From Allantophomopsis cytisporea (taxonomy: Eukaryota; Ascomycota; Leotiomycetes; Phacidiales; Phacidiaceae): a stretch of 64,000 nucleotides of DNA. The notes under the pieces were generated by a model, which made no database searches, had not been told where the DNA came from, and saw only the letters and a program-made list of their open reading frames with translations. This document shows positions 34,733 through 47,249 of this stretch, piece by piece (the stretch's first letter is position 1; each line of letters starts with the position of its first letter). The stretch covers positions 992,001-1,056,000 of the forward strand of contig CP103021.1 of the NCBI GenBank assembly GCA_024752435.1, in the 5' to 3' direction. Made by a program: the position numbers and the translations under genes.

Positions 34733-36457
34733 ATGAGGGTCAATTTTGCAGTGTTCGCGCAACTCACGGTACTCGCCCAAACTGCCAGAGCATCATTTGT
34801 ATCTACACCAATTAGTCAACTTGCGCAACAGATCACAGAAGTGTCGGGCACAGCTAAATCCAGAAGAGATGTGGATCCTAGCACGCTTTATCCCACCTAC
34901 AACCTCTCCGTGCCAATCGATCATTTCCAGAATGAATCCAGATATGAGCCACATACCAATGGAACATTCGCTCTCCGTTATTGGTTCGATGCCAGCAACT
35001 ACGCTGAGGGTGGGCCTGTGATCTTGCTTGAAGGTGGAGAGACGTCTGGGGAAGATCGTCTTCCGTATCTGCAAAAGGGTATATTATCAATTCTGACCAA
35101 AGCGACTAATGGTCTTGGGGTGATATTGGAACATCGATACTACGGTGAAAGTTGGCCCACATCAGATCTTTCGACGGAAAGTTTGCGATTCTTATCCACT
35201 GAACAAGCCCTTGCCGATGCCGCTTACTTTGCCTCAAATGTCGAGTTCGAAGGCCTCGAAGACTTTGATCTCAGCCCTACGAATGTTCCTTGGATTGCTT
35301 ATGGAGGATCGTATGCTGGTGCTCAAGTAGCATTTCTTCGCAAAGAATATCCAGACGTCTTTTTTGGAGCTATTTCATCTTCTGGTGTTACCAAAGCTAT
35401 CTATGATTACTGGGAGTACTGGGAGCCAATTCGTCAGTATGGTGGTAGCGAATGTATGGAAATCACTCAAAACCTAACTCATGCGGTTGATATTGTTCTC
35501 TTAGGCTCCAATGCAACTGCAATCAAGGAGGTGCAAAGGCTTTTCGGTTTGGGCGGAATTGTCCATGCAAAGGATTTTGCGAACGTCCTGTCTTATGGTG
35601 TATCTGGTTGGCAGTCACGAAATTGGGATCCTGCAGTCAATGACCCATCCTATTCTTATTACTGCGGCAATCTTACCTCGGATACAGTGTTGTACCCCGG
35701 AACAGCTGTTTCGAAACCTGCCGTAGAGGCATTTTTGTCCAAGACCGGTTATTCGGACAGTCTTGTTACTCCATTGCTTAACTGGATTGGATACCTTAAT
35801 ATCACTGTTGTCAATCCATGCGTTTCCGGAGGGGAGTCCGAAGACGCTTGTTATAGTACTTACGACGCGGCGTTCTATGCTCAAAGTGACATAACCCAGA
35901 CATGGAGAAGTTGGCCTTACCAATATTGCACTGAGTAAGTCTACCCCAGCATTTATCCCCACAACCCCAATTGACAATTCATTAGATGGGGATATCTCGC
36001 TACTGGAAGTGGATTTCCCAAGGATCAATTACCTATTGTATCCAGGGTGATAGATTTAGATTACTTGAGTGTCATTTGCAAAGACGCTTTCAACATCACG
36101 ACTCCTTCGAATACGGACCTAATAAATAAATATGGTGGTTTCGAAATTTCTTACCCTCGACTAGCTTTTGTAGATGGTCAACAGGATCCTTGGAGACCAG
36201 CTACACCTCATTCGCCTCAAGCAGCCAATCGTACGAGTACCACCAGTCAACCGTTTATACTCATTGAAGGCGCTGTACATCACTGGGATGAGAATGGCTT
36301 GTTTTCAAATGAGACGACTGTCACGTTACCCCCCGCACCCATCGTAGACGTTCATAGTGAGGAAGTAAAGTTTGTGGAAGCCTGGTTGACGGAATGGAAA
36401 CCGAAGTCGTCTCAGCCCATGATAGCTTGGAAGTCAGGAAACCAGAATCCGTTGTAA
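34733..36457 (+). CDS. Secreted S28 family serine carboxypeptidase
   Basis: Two exons (34733-35934, 35986-36457) with a 51-bp intron give 557 residues. Family S28 (lysosomal Pro-X carboxypeptidase, DPP7, fungal prolyl endoproteases such as AnPEP) cleaves after proline and acts in acidic surroundings. A signal peptide covers about residues 1-20. The mature protein has the family pattern FALRYWFDASNY, ILLEGGETSGE, ILEHRYYGESWP and the nucleophile motif YGGSYAG with Ser193. Asp468 in DGQQDPW and His499 or His500 in GAVHHWDENG complete the triad. N-glycosylation sequons are frequent. Length and motif order match the family, so the enzyme is probably active. It is divergent from the GFA-domain gene. 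Confidence 0.93.
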
Positions 36458-38830
36458 AAAATATATGAGATATGGCTTGTTGATTTGAGAGCTTTACAGA
36501 AGGATTATAGATCATGTAACAAGGTGTGGGAATCTTGGGATGAAGCATGCTCCTTCTAAAAGTATTGGACAAGCATCTACTGCCAGCGTCTATGGTGTCC
36601 AAGATGCCTCAACTCCACACTGAAAAGATGGGCGATTCTGCCAACTGCACTAATTTTCAAATGATCTTCCCACACCGACAGAAGGCTTGACGCTACTAAG
36701 CAGGGTTAGGACTATGAGCGCCCATCAAGTGAAGACAGGTTATAAGCATTGCCAGGGTAGAGGCGTTCATGCGTGGTCGAGCTCGTGGATGGTTTGCAAC
36801 TCATTCAAAATTTCAGTCATCAAGAAAACCTTCATTGATTCTCATGCTACTGTGCCGTCGCCCTGCTCCGTTGTTTCGTTGGCCCCACGGTACCTGTCCA
36901 GATTCCTCAAGTGGGTACGGCCCAAAGGCCGCCGTCGAGATGAGCGTGAAAAATAACGCAACAAGATTGGGCTTATTCTCAAGCTACCCGCATCGCCGTG
37001 ACCCGGCTCAGACCGAGAGCACACCATGTGTTTTGTGCGTGATAGTCCAGCTAGCACGGAAAGCAATCAGCTTGTAAAGCGCCTCGTGCTTCAAACTTGC
37101 AGTGGTCCAGCCACATTCAGCCTCATCCATAGCCTCAACCGAAGCTGCTTACCTATGTACATACCATGGATCGAGCGAAAGGTAGCTCGGCTATTGTGGT
37201 GCTCTACCTACCTCGTTCAAGAATAGCCCGTAATCTGCACAGTATTTTCTCGTACGAAGTGTTTAGTGACCATGAATCCAAAGGCATTAGCTTTTCATTA
37301 GTGTCGGGCTAGAAGGTTAAAGGTTCATGCAGACGTGGCAGGGGTGAGCGCAACGTAAAAGGAGTAAGGTGTCACCAGGGGTGAATGTCGGTGATGGATG
37401 ATGTATACAGAGGGGGGTGCAAATACCAAGGAATACGGCAACAAGATGGTGAAGAATGGCTACAAATCCACAAAGCTTGGAGACGATAAGAATTCGGATG
37501 ATTCGCGGGTATGACCTCGGTGGGCATGGGTGAAGCATGTTCATGAGTTCTTCCCCTTTGCCCTTCCGCTTCTCCCTTTTGTTCTCCTGTACAGCCAAGC
37601 AATGGGCTTTGACGGATTACCCGTCGAGTGGAAAGAGGCTGAAAGAAGGGGAAATGTCAAATATTGGACATCGGAGCTCATAGTATGAAAGCCCCGACGT
37701 CAAGTCGGATCTATCAATATGTATCGAATCTGTCAAATCTTTCTTCAATCTCTATCCGCATCCTCGGCTTCTCCAACATCACTTCAACGCATTGATTTAG
37801 AAGCGGCGCGAAAGGGGATCGTCCTTGTCAAGAAACGAATGCAGGAATTGATTGTCGCACTTCCCCAAGGTCTCGTCTCCCCATTTTCCCCAAATTCCCC
37901 AGTCTCCAATACCCAAGTCTCTCCCCAGACCCAATTTTCAAACTTATCTACCTCCTCAGATCTATATTTTGATTGTGAAGCTCTCCATAATAATGCCGCG
38001 ACAGCACCGAGTCGGCCTCGCTTGAACGTGTAAGTCTGCTATTCTCCAACAACGCTACCAGCCAAACGCACCAAAGTGTCGCTCTTTGCCCTCTCCGCCA
38101 CACAATAGTCCTGGTAGCATCCTTTCGCCTGTGAGAAATTAGAGATTCGTGCGCGGATCCACCCTTAAGGCCTGCTCCAGCCATCTGTTACCACTGGGAT
38201 GTTCCCCAAACGAGGAGGCCTTACAACCAGAGGCCCCAATTTTATCGCTTTGCTTACCCTGTTGTGCTCCATCTGTACTCCAGATTGATCTTCTTCTCCA
38301 GACTTCAGCACTCCAGAACCCTTCTCACGGGGCTCGATGCTGGCCCGACGCTAAAATATGGCCCACAGCGTGCTGAGGTGCTAACCAAAAAATGCTTGGT
38401 CGGACGCGAAGAAAATCCTATTGGTGCTAGAAATGTTCTAAACACACTTTTTTGAGCCTCCTCTCCTATCTCACTAACTCCATCTTCAGATCCATCACTC
38501 CATAGGCCCTGAATCCAGAATTTTGTGGAGTCTTCCCCAGGCCAAGATCGAGGCTGTAGATCGCGTGAGCTCCCAAGTAAACTTGTATGTCCACTCTCTG
38601 CCACTTCTTAGCCTTTTTGATGCAAGATTGCACATGGAGCGCTACCTTCTCCGGATTCTCGGTGGTTGAAAGGAGTTCGAGACGTATCTTGTATAAAGAT
38701 GTCGTCCTCCCCTCCTTTGGATTTTCTTTTGAATCATCCCTTTCAAGCTTGATCATTGGACTGGTACCACTGATCAACAGCATCCCCTGAGCCTCTCCTA
38801 CCACATCTATACCCTCAATATCTCGCCACA
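36458..38830. other. Intergenic, upstream of the hexose transporter
   Basis: About 2.4 kb. One ORF (37719-38033, 104 codons, Ser/Pro-rich second half) has an ordinary start but no domain and is unsupported. Pyrimidine-rich patches close to 38600-38800 probably belong to the transporter leader. Confidence 0.45.
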
Positions 38831-40478
38831 ATGGGTTTCATGCTCAAGAAGCCCGATGATGTGCCCGGTTCAGCGGCACCCGCCATTATCATTGGCCTCT
38901 TTGTAGCATTTGGTGGTGTTCTCTATGGGTAAGATATTCTCCTGTTCAGTGTTAAAGAAGAAGACTTGCTGATTTGGCATTTTTTGCAGTTATGATACAG
39001 GTACCATTGGTGGTATCCTTGCCATGCCGTACTGGCTCAAGACATTCTCCACTGGCCACACTGATGCCGATGGTAACCCTGCCATCACTGCCAACCAATC
39101 TTCCCAGATCGTGTCCATCCTCTCTGCCGGTACATTCTTCGGTTCCCTCGCTGCCGGATTCTTTGCCGATCGCTTTGGTCGCCGTATTGGTCTCCTGATC
39201 TCTACTGCTGTCTTCTGTGTTGGTGTTGTTCTTCAGACCGCTGCCACCGCCATCCCCCTCTTCACTGCTGGACGTTTCTTCGCTGGTCTCGGTGTCGGTT
39301 TGATTTCCGCCATGATCCCAATGTACCAGTCTGAGACTTCACCAAAGTGGATCCGTGGAACGGTTGTTGGTGCTTACCAACTCGCGATCACCATTGGGCT
39401 CTTTTTGGCTGCCATCGTTGACAACTCCACCAAGGGTCGTGATGACACTGGATCTTACCGTATTCCAATTGCTATCCAATTCGCTTGGGCTATCATCCTT
39501 GTCATCGGTCTTCTCATCCTCCCTGAGACTCCCCGCTGGCTAATCAAGCAGGATCGCCACGAGGAAGCCCTCAAGTCGCTCTCCAGGCTTCGTAAGCTTC
39601 CTGGTGACCACCCAGCCCTTCAAGAGGAGCTTGCTGAGATCAGAGCCAACCACGAGTACGATCTTGCATCGAGCAAGTCTAGCTACAAGGATTTCCTTCA
39701 GTGGAACTCTCTCGGAAAGCGTCTCATGACTGGATGCGCTCTTCAAGCCCTGCAGCAACTTTCCGGTGTCAACTTCATCTTCTACTACGGAACATCCTTC
39801 TTCAAGAACTCTGGTATCAGCAATGCTTTCATCATCACTATCATCACTGATGTTGTCAACGTTTCCTCCACCTTCCCAGGTCTCTACCTTGTCGAGAAGT
39901 GGGGTCGCCGTAAGCTCCTCCTCTTCGGTGCTTTTGGAATGTTTGCCTGCCAGATGATCGTCGCCTCCGTCGGTACCGCCTACCCAGGATCTGAGAACAT
40001 TGCTGCTCAGCGCGCTCTCATCGCTTTCGTCTGCTTCTACATCTTCTTCTTCGCCTGCTCCTGGGGCCCAGTCGCTTGGGTCGTCACTGGTGAAATCTTC
40101 CCTCTTCACGTCCGTGGCAAAGGTCTCTCCCTCACCACTGCCTCCAACTGGCTCCTCAACTGGGCTATTGCTTACAGCACTCCATACATGGTCGATTCTG
40201 GACCAGGTAATGCTGACTTGAAGGCCAAGGTCTTCTTCGTCTGGGGTGGCTTCTGCGGTATCTGCTTCCTCTTCGTCTACCTCTTCATCTACGAGACCAA
40301 GGGTCTGTCCCTTGAGGAGGTTGATGAGCTTTACGACACTGTAGCCAACGCCTGGCAGTCACCTGGCTTCGTGCCAACTGTCAACTACGCCAAGGCCAAG
40401 AACGAGGAGGGTGGTATTGGTGGAGCTGCTCACATTGAGGAGACCAAGGGTGGTGTCCTCTCTGCCGAGAGCGTATAA
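38831..40478 (+). CDS. MFS hexose transporter (sugar porter family)
   Basis: Two exons (38831-38928, 38990-40478) with a 61-bp intron give 528 residues and 12 predicted membrane segments. The protein is a plasma-membrane monosaccharide uptake carrier, probably a proton symporter for glucose or fructose. Sugar-porter signatures are complete: GYDTGTIGG in TM1, DRFGRR after TM2, PETPRWL after TM6, QQLSGVNFIFYY in TM7, EKWGRRK after TM8 and YETKGLSLEEVDELY after TM12. The N-terminus resembles the RCO-3/Mst group of Pezizomycotina. Codon usage is strongly biased to C-ending codons across the whole gene, more than in neighbours, which suggests high expression. The tail is charged (KAKNEEGG...). Its opposite strand is open for 190 codons only because of this bias. 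Confidence 0.95.
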
Positions 40479-42072
40479 GAACTACGCCAATGCCAGAAGA
40501 TACCCCCTTGTTTCTTTTTTTGTTTGATCGAAACTGAAATGTGATCATGAACGTTACTTGTGCTTTGCCTAGCTTGCGTTTATGATATATGTAGTCACGA
40601 ATCCCGTTGTTAACGAATAATCGTTTTTTGTTAGAAGCTCGCCACGATGCGCATGCTCAAGTATATAATTAGATCTTAGACAAATGCGAATGTCATTATA
40701 CATATAAGAATTTCTCCTTGACTTGAGTGATTTGTACTCAATTAGCAACTCCACCGAATTTGACTTCTTGTCATGGTATCCTTCATTGCATGTGTCACTG
40801 CTCAGGGCTCTCTGGCAGCTCTTGTATATTATTCTCGCTTCTCCTTCGTAGATTACGCAGGGTTGCTGGATGTAGATGGATACAACACTGTAATTCTTGT
40901 CTAGAAAACCTGTGAGATTTACTATGGAAAACTTCGGTCTATGAGATGGTATTTTTGTTCTTGTAATGAAAGGTCTTGGTGGATTGTTGAATTTTGATGT
41001 AATTCGTTACTATGGTCATTTGGTGGATATGATACATTTATGCTACCTTTGTGTTATTTGGACTAGGACTTCTTTCAGGCATCCCGACGGCAATAGAAAC
41101 AACGATGATACCAGTACCAAATTTGATACCATGACAGAAGTATACTAAATTCGGTTAATGGAAGCTCAGTTCCGTCTGATATCAGTGGGGATCTGGTACC
41201 GTTATATGGAACTTTCACAATTGGCTGTGCTTGAACTGCCCTCCACTGATGTTTATAGGAAATGATATCGTGTACATTCCACACCAGTTTGGAATAGAGA
41301 GTAAGCTTTGGATGACATGGACAGTCTTCTAATGACTCAGGCAATCACGAAAAGGTTTCTTTTTATAACTATTTTATTGTGCGTATTATTTATTCATCGT
41401 ACTTCCAGATTACGTGGGTTTGAGACCCCTTTCACATTGCATTCGCAATTGAGATGGCAAACAAAATTCAATAAATCTCGATAATGGAATGTCAATAAAC
41501 ATCAGTAGTAACAAAGATAGAAACTCAGCTCCTGTTAAATGCTTTGCGCTTTGCAGAGATTTAAACATCTATACTTTTAAATTCTCTAGGAACAATTTTG
41601 AAATACATACAAAATCATCTGTTCTGTTTTCAAATTGTTTAGCTTTGAAACTTGGGTTCATTGCATCGGCAAATGAGGTGTCAGACTGAAGTCAATTTCC
41701 ACCTAGAAATGACAATAACAGAGATACCAAATATGACGACTTTTGCAAGACTTTTGCAAGCTCACAACGTAATAGTATATCGAACAACCACAGCATTTCA
41801 ACACTCCACGAAGATTAGCTTCTCGCACGGGAGACACGAAAAATGATCACGTGAATGTTTGCTAATTATTACGTACTTGGCCTTGACATCCAGGCAAACT
41901 CCGCATTGGTGACTCGAACCTGTATCAAGATTTTCAGAAATATCAAGAAGCCAACAGCAGTGCATCCAGACGTCATCACACCTTCCATAGCCTTATGTTC
42001 TGGTCTACGCTATCCTGAGCTCTGAGTTCTGCGTCTTAAATCCGTGCAGCGTCGTCTTTCGCCCAGCCTGAC
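40479..42072. other. Intergenic, no gene seen
   Basis: 3' flank of the transporter and promoter of the first Zn2Cys6 regulator. AT-rich. A TCACGTGA palindrome lies at about 41847-41854, 220 bp upstream of that regulator, and an 11-bp direct repeat (ACTTTTGCAAG, twice) near 41737-41760. Confidence 0.4.
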
Positions 42073-44159
42073 ATGTCCGCATCCGCCGATACCACCCCTG
42101 CGGCAGCACCACCCAAACGAATTGTGCGCAAACACGGCGCATGTGCAACTTGCATCAGGATCAAACGACGGGTATGCTACCTATCATCCCATTTTTGAAT
42201 CGTTTTGTAGAGAGCGCAGTGGTGACTGAGTGACTTGTAGTGCGATCAAGCACGCCCAACTTGTGGCGAGTGCAAGAAAAGGGGAATTGTTTGTGAATCC
42301 AAGAACTTTAAGAATTGGAGCGGCGTGACTAAAAGTGATTATGACAACCCCTGAGCAAGATCGGACTGTAACTGAGGCTTTATAGATTCTGCTCGTCCTC
42401 CCGATGCGCCCAGGAGACCGCCTCCTAATGAAAGTGTGATATCGGAGGCTACCAGTCTCCCGACTCCCCCTCCTGCCCCCGAAGAGGCTTCAGAAATTCA
42501 GCAGACTTCATTCATTCCTGATCAGTTTGGCTTCAGTCAGGGCTTCCTCAATGAGCCGGTTCTGGATATGTCTCTGGCTTCGGCCATGAATCCTTGGATT
42601 CCGCAGCAGCCAGCGGCAGATATGCCAGTATTCGTGGATGAAAAGCAGGGCTTACTAAAACCACTCGACTCACCGTCGGCCTTACTCGATGTCTTTGGTG
42701 CCGAGAGTGAAGTCCAGAATCCTCAGGATGCTCTAACTCTTTTTGGGAGCGGAAATCAGGTCCATGATAATCAACAGTCTTTTGATAATTACCGGAATTG
42801 GCTGATGACATCTACCCCCGTTCCGCGCCCTCTTCGGCCTCTTCAGATGCCCGAAGAACTCTCTAATTCTAGTGACAAGGGATTTTTATGGTCCTATTAT
42901 ATCCAGTCGGTTGCTCGCAACCTCGTCCCTTTTGATATTACTCAGGCCTACGTCTCGGTTGAGCATGAGAACCCTTTCCTGGTCCACGTCCCTCGCCTTG
43001 CATTTCACCACCCTCACTTGATGAAAGCAACACTGGCTTTCTCCCGGATTCGCTACAATCGTGCCCAACGCCATAGAATGTCTAATGCGAGTCAGCGGAG
43101 AATTCTTGAAGACACTCAAGATGATCTTACTGCTTGGTTGGGCTCCCATGAGACAAACGATGATTCAATACCTGCGGCAATGGCTACTACATTGATGCTT
43201 TGTCTTTGTAAATTAGCTATAGGAGATAGTCACAAGTGGCATGACCACTTGAGAAGTACACGATCTCTCGCCGCCAGCCTGACTTCTGCGCAGTCGCTGC
43301 TGGGCGACCAGGATAAAAGTCTATATCGTTTCCTCATGAACTTCATTGGATATGCGGAAATTGTCTCAAATTTATCTTTAGGATCTATAGAGAACTGCTC
43401 GAGGACATTGGCGGATGTGCTGCTGCAAATCAATAGATCGGAACCACAGCCCGAGATCTACGGATTTTCCTTACGAAGCCACTGCATTGTCCATCCAGTT
43501 CTTGCTTTCTCTAGAAGATTGGTAGAACCTCTCTACAAACTCGGTAATATCATTCAGAGACGTAAGGATATTCTAGTTGAAAGCCAGGACGACGACGAAC
43601 TCGCACTGAAGCTATCCATTGTGCAACCCGAAATCGACGAGGTAGAAGACATGCTTCTCACTGCCGAAGACACCGATCGAAATGATATAGTCAACGGCAC
43701 CGACGACCTCTCCGATTCGCTTGCAGATAACGATGCTTTCCATGCCGCAGGCTTCCTCCTTTTCTATGCCCGCCTGCGTGATCTTCCCTCTACTGCAATG
43801 CTGATTCGCAGAAGGGTAAGAGACGTCATTGAAGCCAGTCATAAATGTGTTTTTAGGGCACAGTCTATTCCGGCAATGATCTTGCCACTGTTCACAGCTG
43901 GTTGTGAGGCTGTTGACAGCAGTGATAGACGAGAATTGTTGGATGCCTTCACGGAAATGGAAATCATGTGTTTGACAGACGCGCATCGCTTGAAGGTCAT
44001 TTTAAATCAGATTTGGACTGTAAGAGACCAAGATCCCGGACTGGCGTGGTGGGAGTGGCAGGCGAAAGGTATGTTATTTTCCCATGTCTTAAGGGTATCA
44101 TGAACGATAGCTAATAAATTACAGTGGAGGAAAAACTCGGACGGTGTATTGTGTTCTGA
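42073..44159 (+). CDS. Zn2Cys6 transcription factor, Fungal_trans_2 type
   Basis: Four exons (42073-42171, 42241-42334, 42386-44068, 44125-44159) give 636 residues. The zinc cluster is Cys24, 27, 34, 41, 44 and 51 with spacing C-x2-C-x6-C-x6-C-x2-C-x6-C, split by the first intron as is usual in this class. The second intron needs a weak GTGATT donor; without it the frame stops at CCCTGA after the cluster. The last intron replaces an early stop by the short ending VEEKLGRCIVF. The large third exon begins Pro-rich and continues as the helical regulatory domain (NPFLVHVPRLAFHHPHLMKA), as in Fungal_trans_2 proteins. It is a DNA-binding nuclear regulator; the target is unknown. It lies 374 bp upstream of a second zinc-cluster gene on the same strand. 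Confidence 0.88.
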
Positions 44160-44533
44160 GGTTTCTACATGTAGAGATATTCCGAACAAAATACTGAGTA
44201 CGTTGAGACATGGTGATTGTTCATATCCAAGGTGCATTGAGATACTTTTTTGCATCTAAATGGTGACGAAATCGAAAAGATAATGGTTTGCAAGTGATGG
44301 TGAGGATATGTGGTTGGCGCCTTCGCCGTAGGATGCCTCGGACGGAAGGCGCACAACTTTTCAGGCAACCACACCCGGCCACGTGCCCGTGCCGACGGAT
44401 CCGCCTACACCCACCGTTCCTGGGTATAAATATCTACCCGAGCCCCCCTCTTCCACCCGCCGAGACGCGTCATCCCAACATCATCCACTGCACTTGACAT
44501 CTACAGGTATTGTAAACATATATATTACTCAAG
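44160..44533 (+). promoter_or_regulatory. Promoter of the double-zinc-cluster regulator
   Basis: A 374-bp spacer with a TATAAATA box at 44425-44432, 102 bp upstream of the ATG. Upstream of it lie a CACGTG site (44380-44385), a CGGATCCG palindrome (44396-44403), and CCG-N10-CGG (44326-44341) with CGG repeated one base later. CGG triplets in inverted, everted or direct order are the half-sites of Zn2Cys6 proteins. The density suggests autoregulation or control by the neighbouring factor; this is inferred from sequence only. Confidence 0.4.
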
Positions 44534-46966
44534 ATGCCTCGTGCAAAGGTTGATCCGGCGAACCGAAAACGCGTTGCACGTGCATGCGATCTCTGTAGAA
44601 AGCGCAAGGAAAAGTGCGCCGGCGGTGATCCATGCCCTCAGTGCCGGGAGCGTGGTGCCGAAGACCTTTGCAAGTATACACCGGTTCAAAAGACTCCATA
44701 CAGCAGTCCAGCACCAGGCCACGCACCTGTCGTTAATAATGCCGAGCCTGTCATGCAGTCAGCATCACCACCGGCCTTCAAGCAGCGCCAGCGTGTAGTC
44801 ATCGCATGCGACGCGTGCAGAAAACGTAAGGAGAGGTGCGATGGACAAAAACCTGCTTGTGGTGCTTGCAATGTTAGGGGCATGGAAGCTGCTTGTAATT
44901 ACACGCCAATCACACCGAGTCAGGCTCAGCGCGCCAATAGGCCAAATGCCAATGTTATTCTTAGAGGTAGGGACTCCGTCGGCCCTGGTAGCGGAAGCCA
45001 CGGAAATGATCGGGATGTAAATGAGCATCGTGCTTCTGAAGTTCACTTGACTCCGCAAGCCTTGGCTGGACCTTCTAGACGATCTGCTTCAGCAAATGGA
45101 ACTTCTCAAGGCTTTAGGTCCGTTGATCAGAGCCTTTTGTCAGCTCCTCTTCCGAAGCTCTCAAGAATGCTCAAAGATGGAAAGGGGGGATTTGGTGAGC
45201 ATATTAACCTCTAATTTTGATAACTTGCACGCTAATTGATGATAGTTTATGTTGGCGATTCGTCAACAGCTTCATTTCTCCAGAGCGTTCGACGTCATGT
45301 GGCAACATCACTGGGTCCCGTCACTTTCACTACCGAGGATGGTAGACATACGATGCCAGAAGCAACACCACCAGAGCCCAACTACGGTGCTGAGCCTCTC
45401 CCAAGCACTTCAGTAGCTCTCAACATTGCAGAGCATTACGGTGTCTCTGTCAGCGGATTACTCGATCTTTTCGATCAATCGTGGCTGACCGATTTACTCC
45501 CTTCTTGGATCAATGAGCCAACACTTGAGCGACACGGGAAGCCGCACTCACCGATTGTTTATCTTGCTCTGGCCATCGGCTTTCAAGATCGTAATAATGC
45601 AGGAGATGATAACGCTGCAGAAGTTTGCTTTGCAAAGGGTCGAACCCTGGCTACAACAAAACTCATGGATGCTCCTAATCTTCTGACTGTTCAGGCATTT
45701 GCACTGATCACTTATTACATGCTCGCGGCCTATCGTAGAAACGCAGCCTTTGTCAATCTTGGTGTTGCTGTCAGAGCAGCTTATGTCTTAGGTATTCATC
45801 GCCATGAAGCTAATGCTGCATCAGAGGACGGTCTATCTCGGGAACGAATCTGGAAGAGCTTACGAGCTTTGGATCTCTTCATCAGTGCATCTACAGGACG
45901 CCCACCGGCCACTTATGAACCCGACTGCAATGTATCATGGGCATCGTTGGAGTTTGCTTTGAATGGGGAGGACTCGACCGTACCTGCGCAAGCATCATCC
46001 GCTATCTTCAGAATTTGTGATATAATCGAGCGCATTTTGTCCGAGGTTTATTCAAAGCGATCGGTATCTCTCGAACTCGCAGGAAGCATCTCTGCAAAAC
46101 ATCGAGAGTGGACCGCTAACCTACCAAAGATGCTTGAGATTGATGCTCTCTCTGATAAAAAGATTGGATCTAGTGTAGTGACGATGGCCTACTATTATTC
46201 AATTATCCTCTTGGCTCGACCTTTCCTCGAATACCGAGTCTCGTCTCCGCAGAATGCAGTCACTAAACCAAATACCATAGTTCAAAGCGCCAACATCGAA
46301 ACTTACGCAGATGCCTGCGTTGATTCGGCCATCAAAACCATTTTGTTAGCTAACGAGGCTGAGTTCCCTCAGCGCCAACCGATGATCATCAACTGCGTCT
46401 TCATCTCTGCTCTCTGCATAGGACTCGCATATTTCGGAGACTATGATCAACGAGGCTGGCCACTCGGACGACATCTCGATTCTGCAATCACACTTCTGCA
46501 GCGCCTGGGACATGCAAATCCTCAGGCAGCCAGGTACAAAGAGATATGTTTACTGCTCGAGGAAGCTACCAGACAATATGCAAAAAATAGAGATGAGAAT
46601 TGGCTGCAGTCGAGCAGTAGGCATGTTCGTAATGTCTTTGGTGACTTACAACCCACCGAGTCTCCACAGACTGGCCCATCTCAGCAGCAGACTCCTTCTC
46701 ATCAGGCACCAGATCATTCCAGCTCTCTTGCACAGCTCGTTGATGCGGCGGCATCTACGCCTTCTGCCCAATTCTCTCAGACTCCAATTCGAGCCCCTGC
46801 TGCCTACATGACAGGTGTATCTGGCGAGAATGGTGATACAATGGACGGGGTCATTCACAATTCTGGAGCACCAGGATCAAATTCCTATGTACCTCCGCGC
46901 TCCGCCGCTAATGCCGATTTGTCTGCAGCAAACAAGACTGCAGCAAGTTATTCTTTTGGGGATTGA
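44534..46966 (+). CDS. Transcription factor with two tandem Zn2Cys6 clusters
   Basis: Two exons (44534-45194, 45246-46966) with a 51-bp intron give 793 residues. Two zinc clusters lie near the N-terminus: Cys18, 21, 28, 34, 37 and 46, then Cys92, 95, 102, 109, 112 and 121. Both have basic RKRK segments after the second Cys. They share the opening CD-x-C-RKRKE and a long last loop of eight residues, so an internal duplication is likely. A Pro/Ser linker of about 45 residues separates them. The second exon begins VYVGDSSTASFLQSVRR and carries the fungal-specific regulatory domain (Fungal_trans), including AYVLGIHRHEA and DLFISASTGRPPA. The C-terminus is Gln/Ser/Pro-rich and may activate transcription. 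It runs convergently into the FAD monooxygenase gene 283 bp away, which with the MFS gene is a plausible target. Confidence 0.92.
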
Positions 46967-47249
46967 TTGGGGCGTTTGGTGTTAAAATACATTTTTATGA
47001 TGGTGTGTGCTATTTGCATTTGGGGAGGGGGGTTGGACGGGAGTGTTTGATAAGAAATGTGCATGGTTTTCTTTCTTGGGGCGATATGATGCGATGACTT
47101 ATAACTTAGCAAAGTCGATGATATTCTTTCTAGCAAGGATTTTACTGGAAGTTATAGTCATAGAATACCCAGCGATGGTTTTGAATGCATGAAATGCATG
47201 CTCTTAAGCCACCTTTGCCTTGATATATTTAAATACTGTTCTCCCCTAT

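Noticed and set aside
37719..38033. Plus-strand ORF of 104 codons
   Set aside because: Ordinary start but no domain and Ser/Pro-rich low complexity; not enough to call a gene.
39540..40109. Minus-strand ORF of 189 codons
   Set aside because: Antisense to the codon-biased hexose transporter; Asp/Glu/Ser-rich translation is a mirror of the C-ending codons.
41900..41925. GGTTCGAGTC on the minus strand, like a tRNA B box
   Set aside because: The flanking bases do not form a T-arm stem, and no acceptor or anticodon arm could be drawn.
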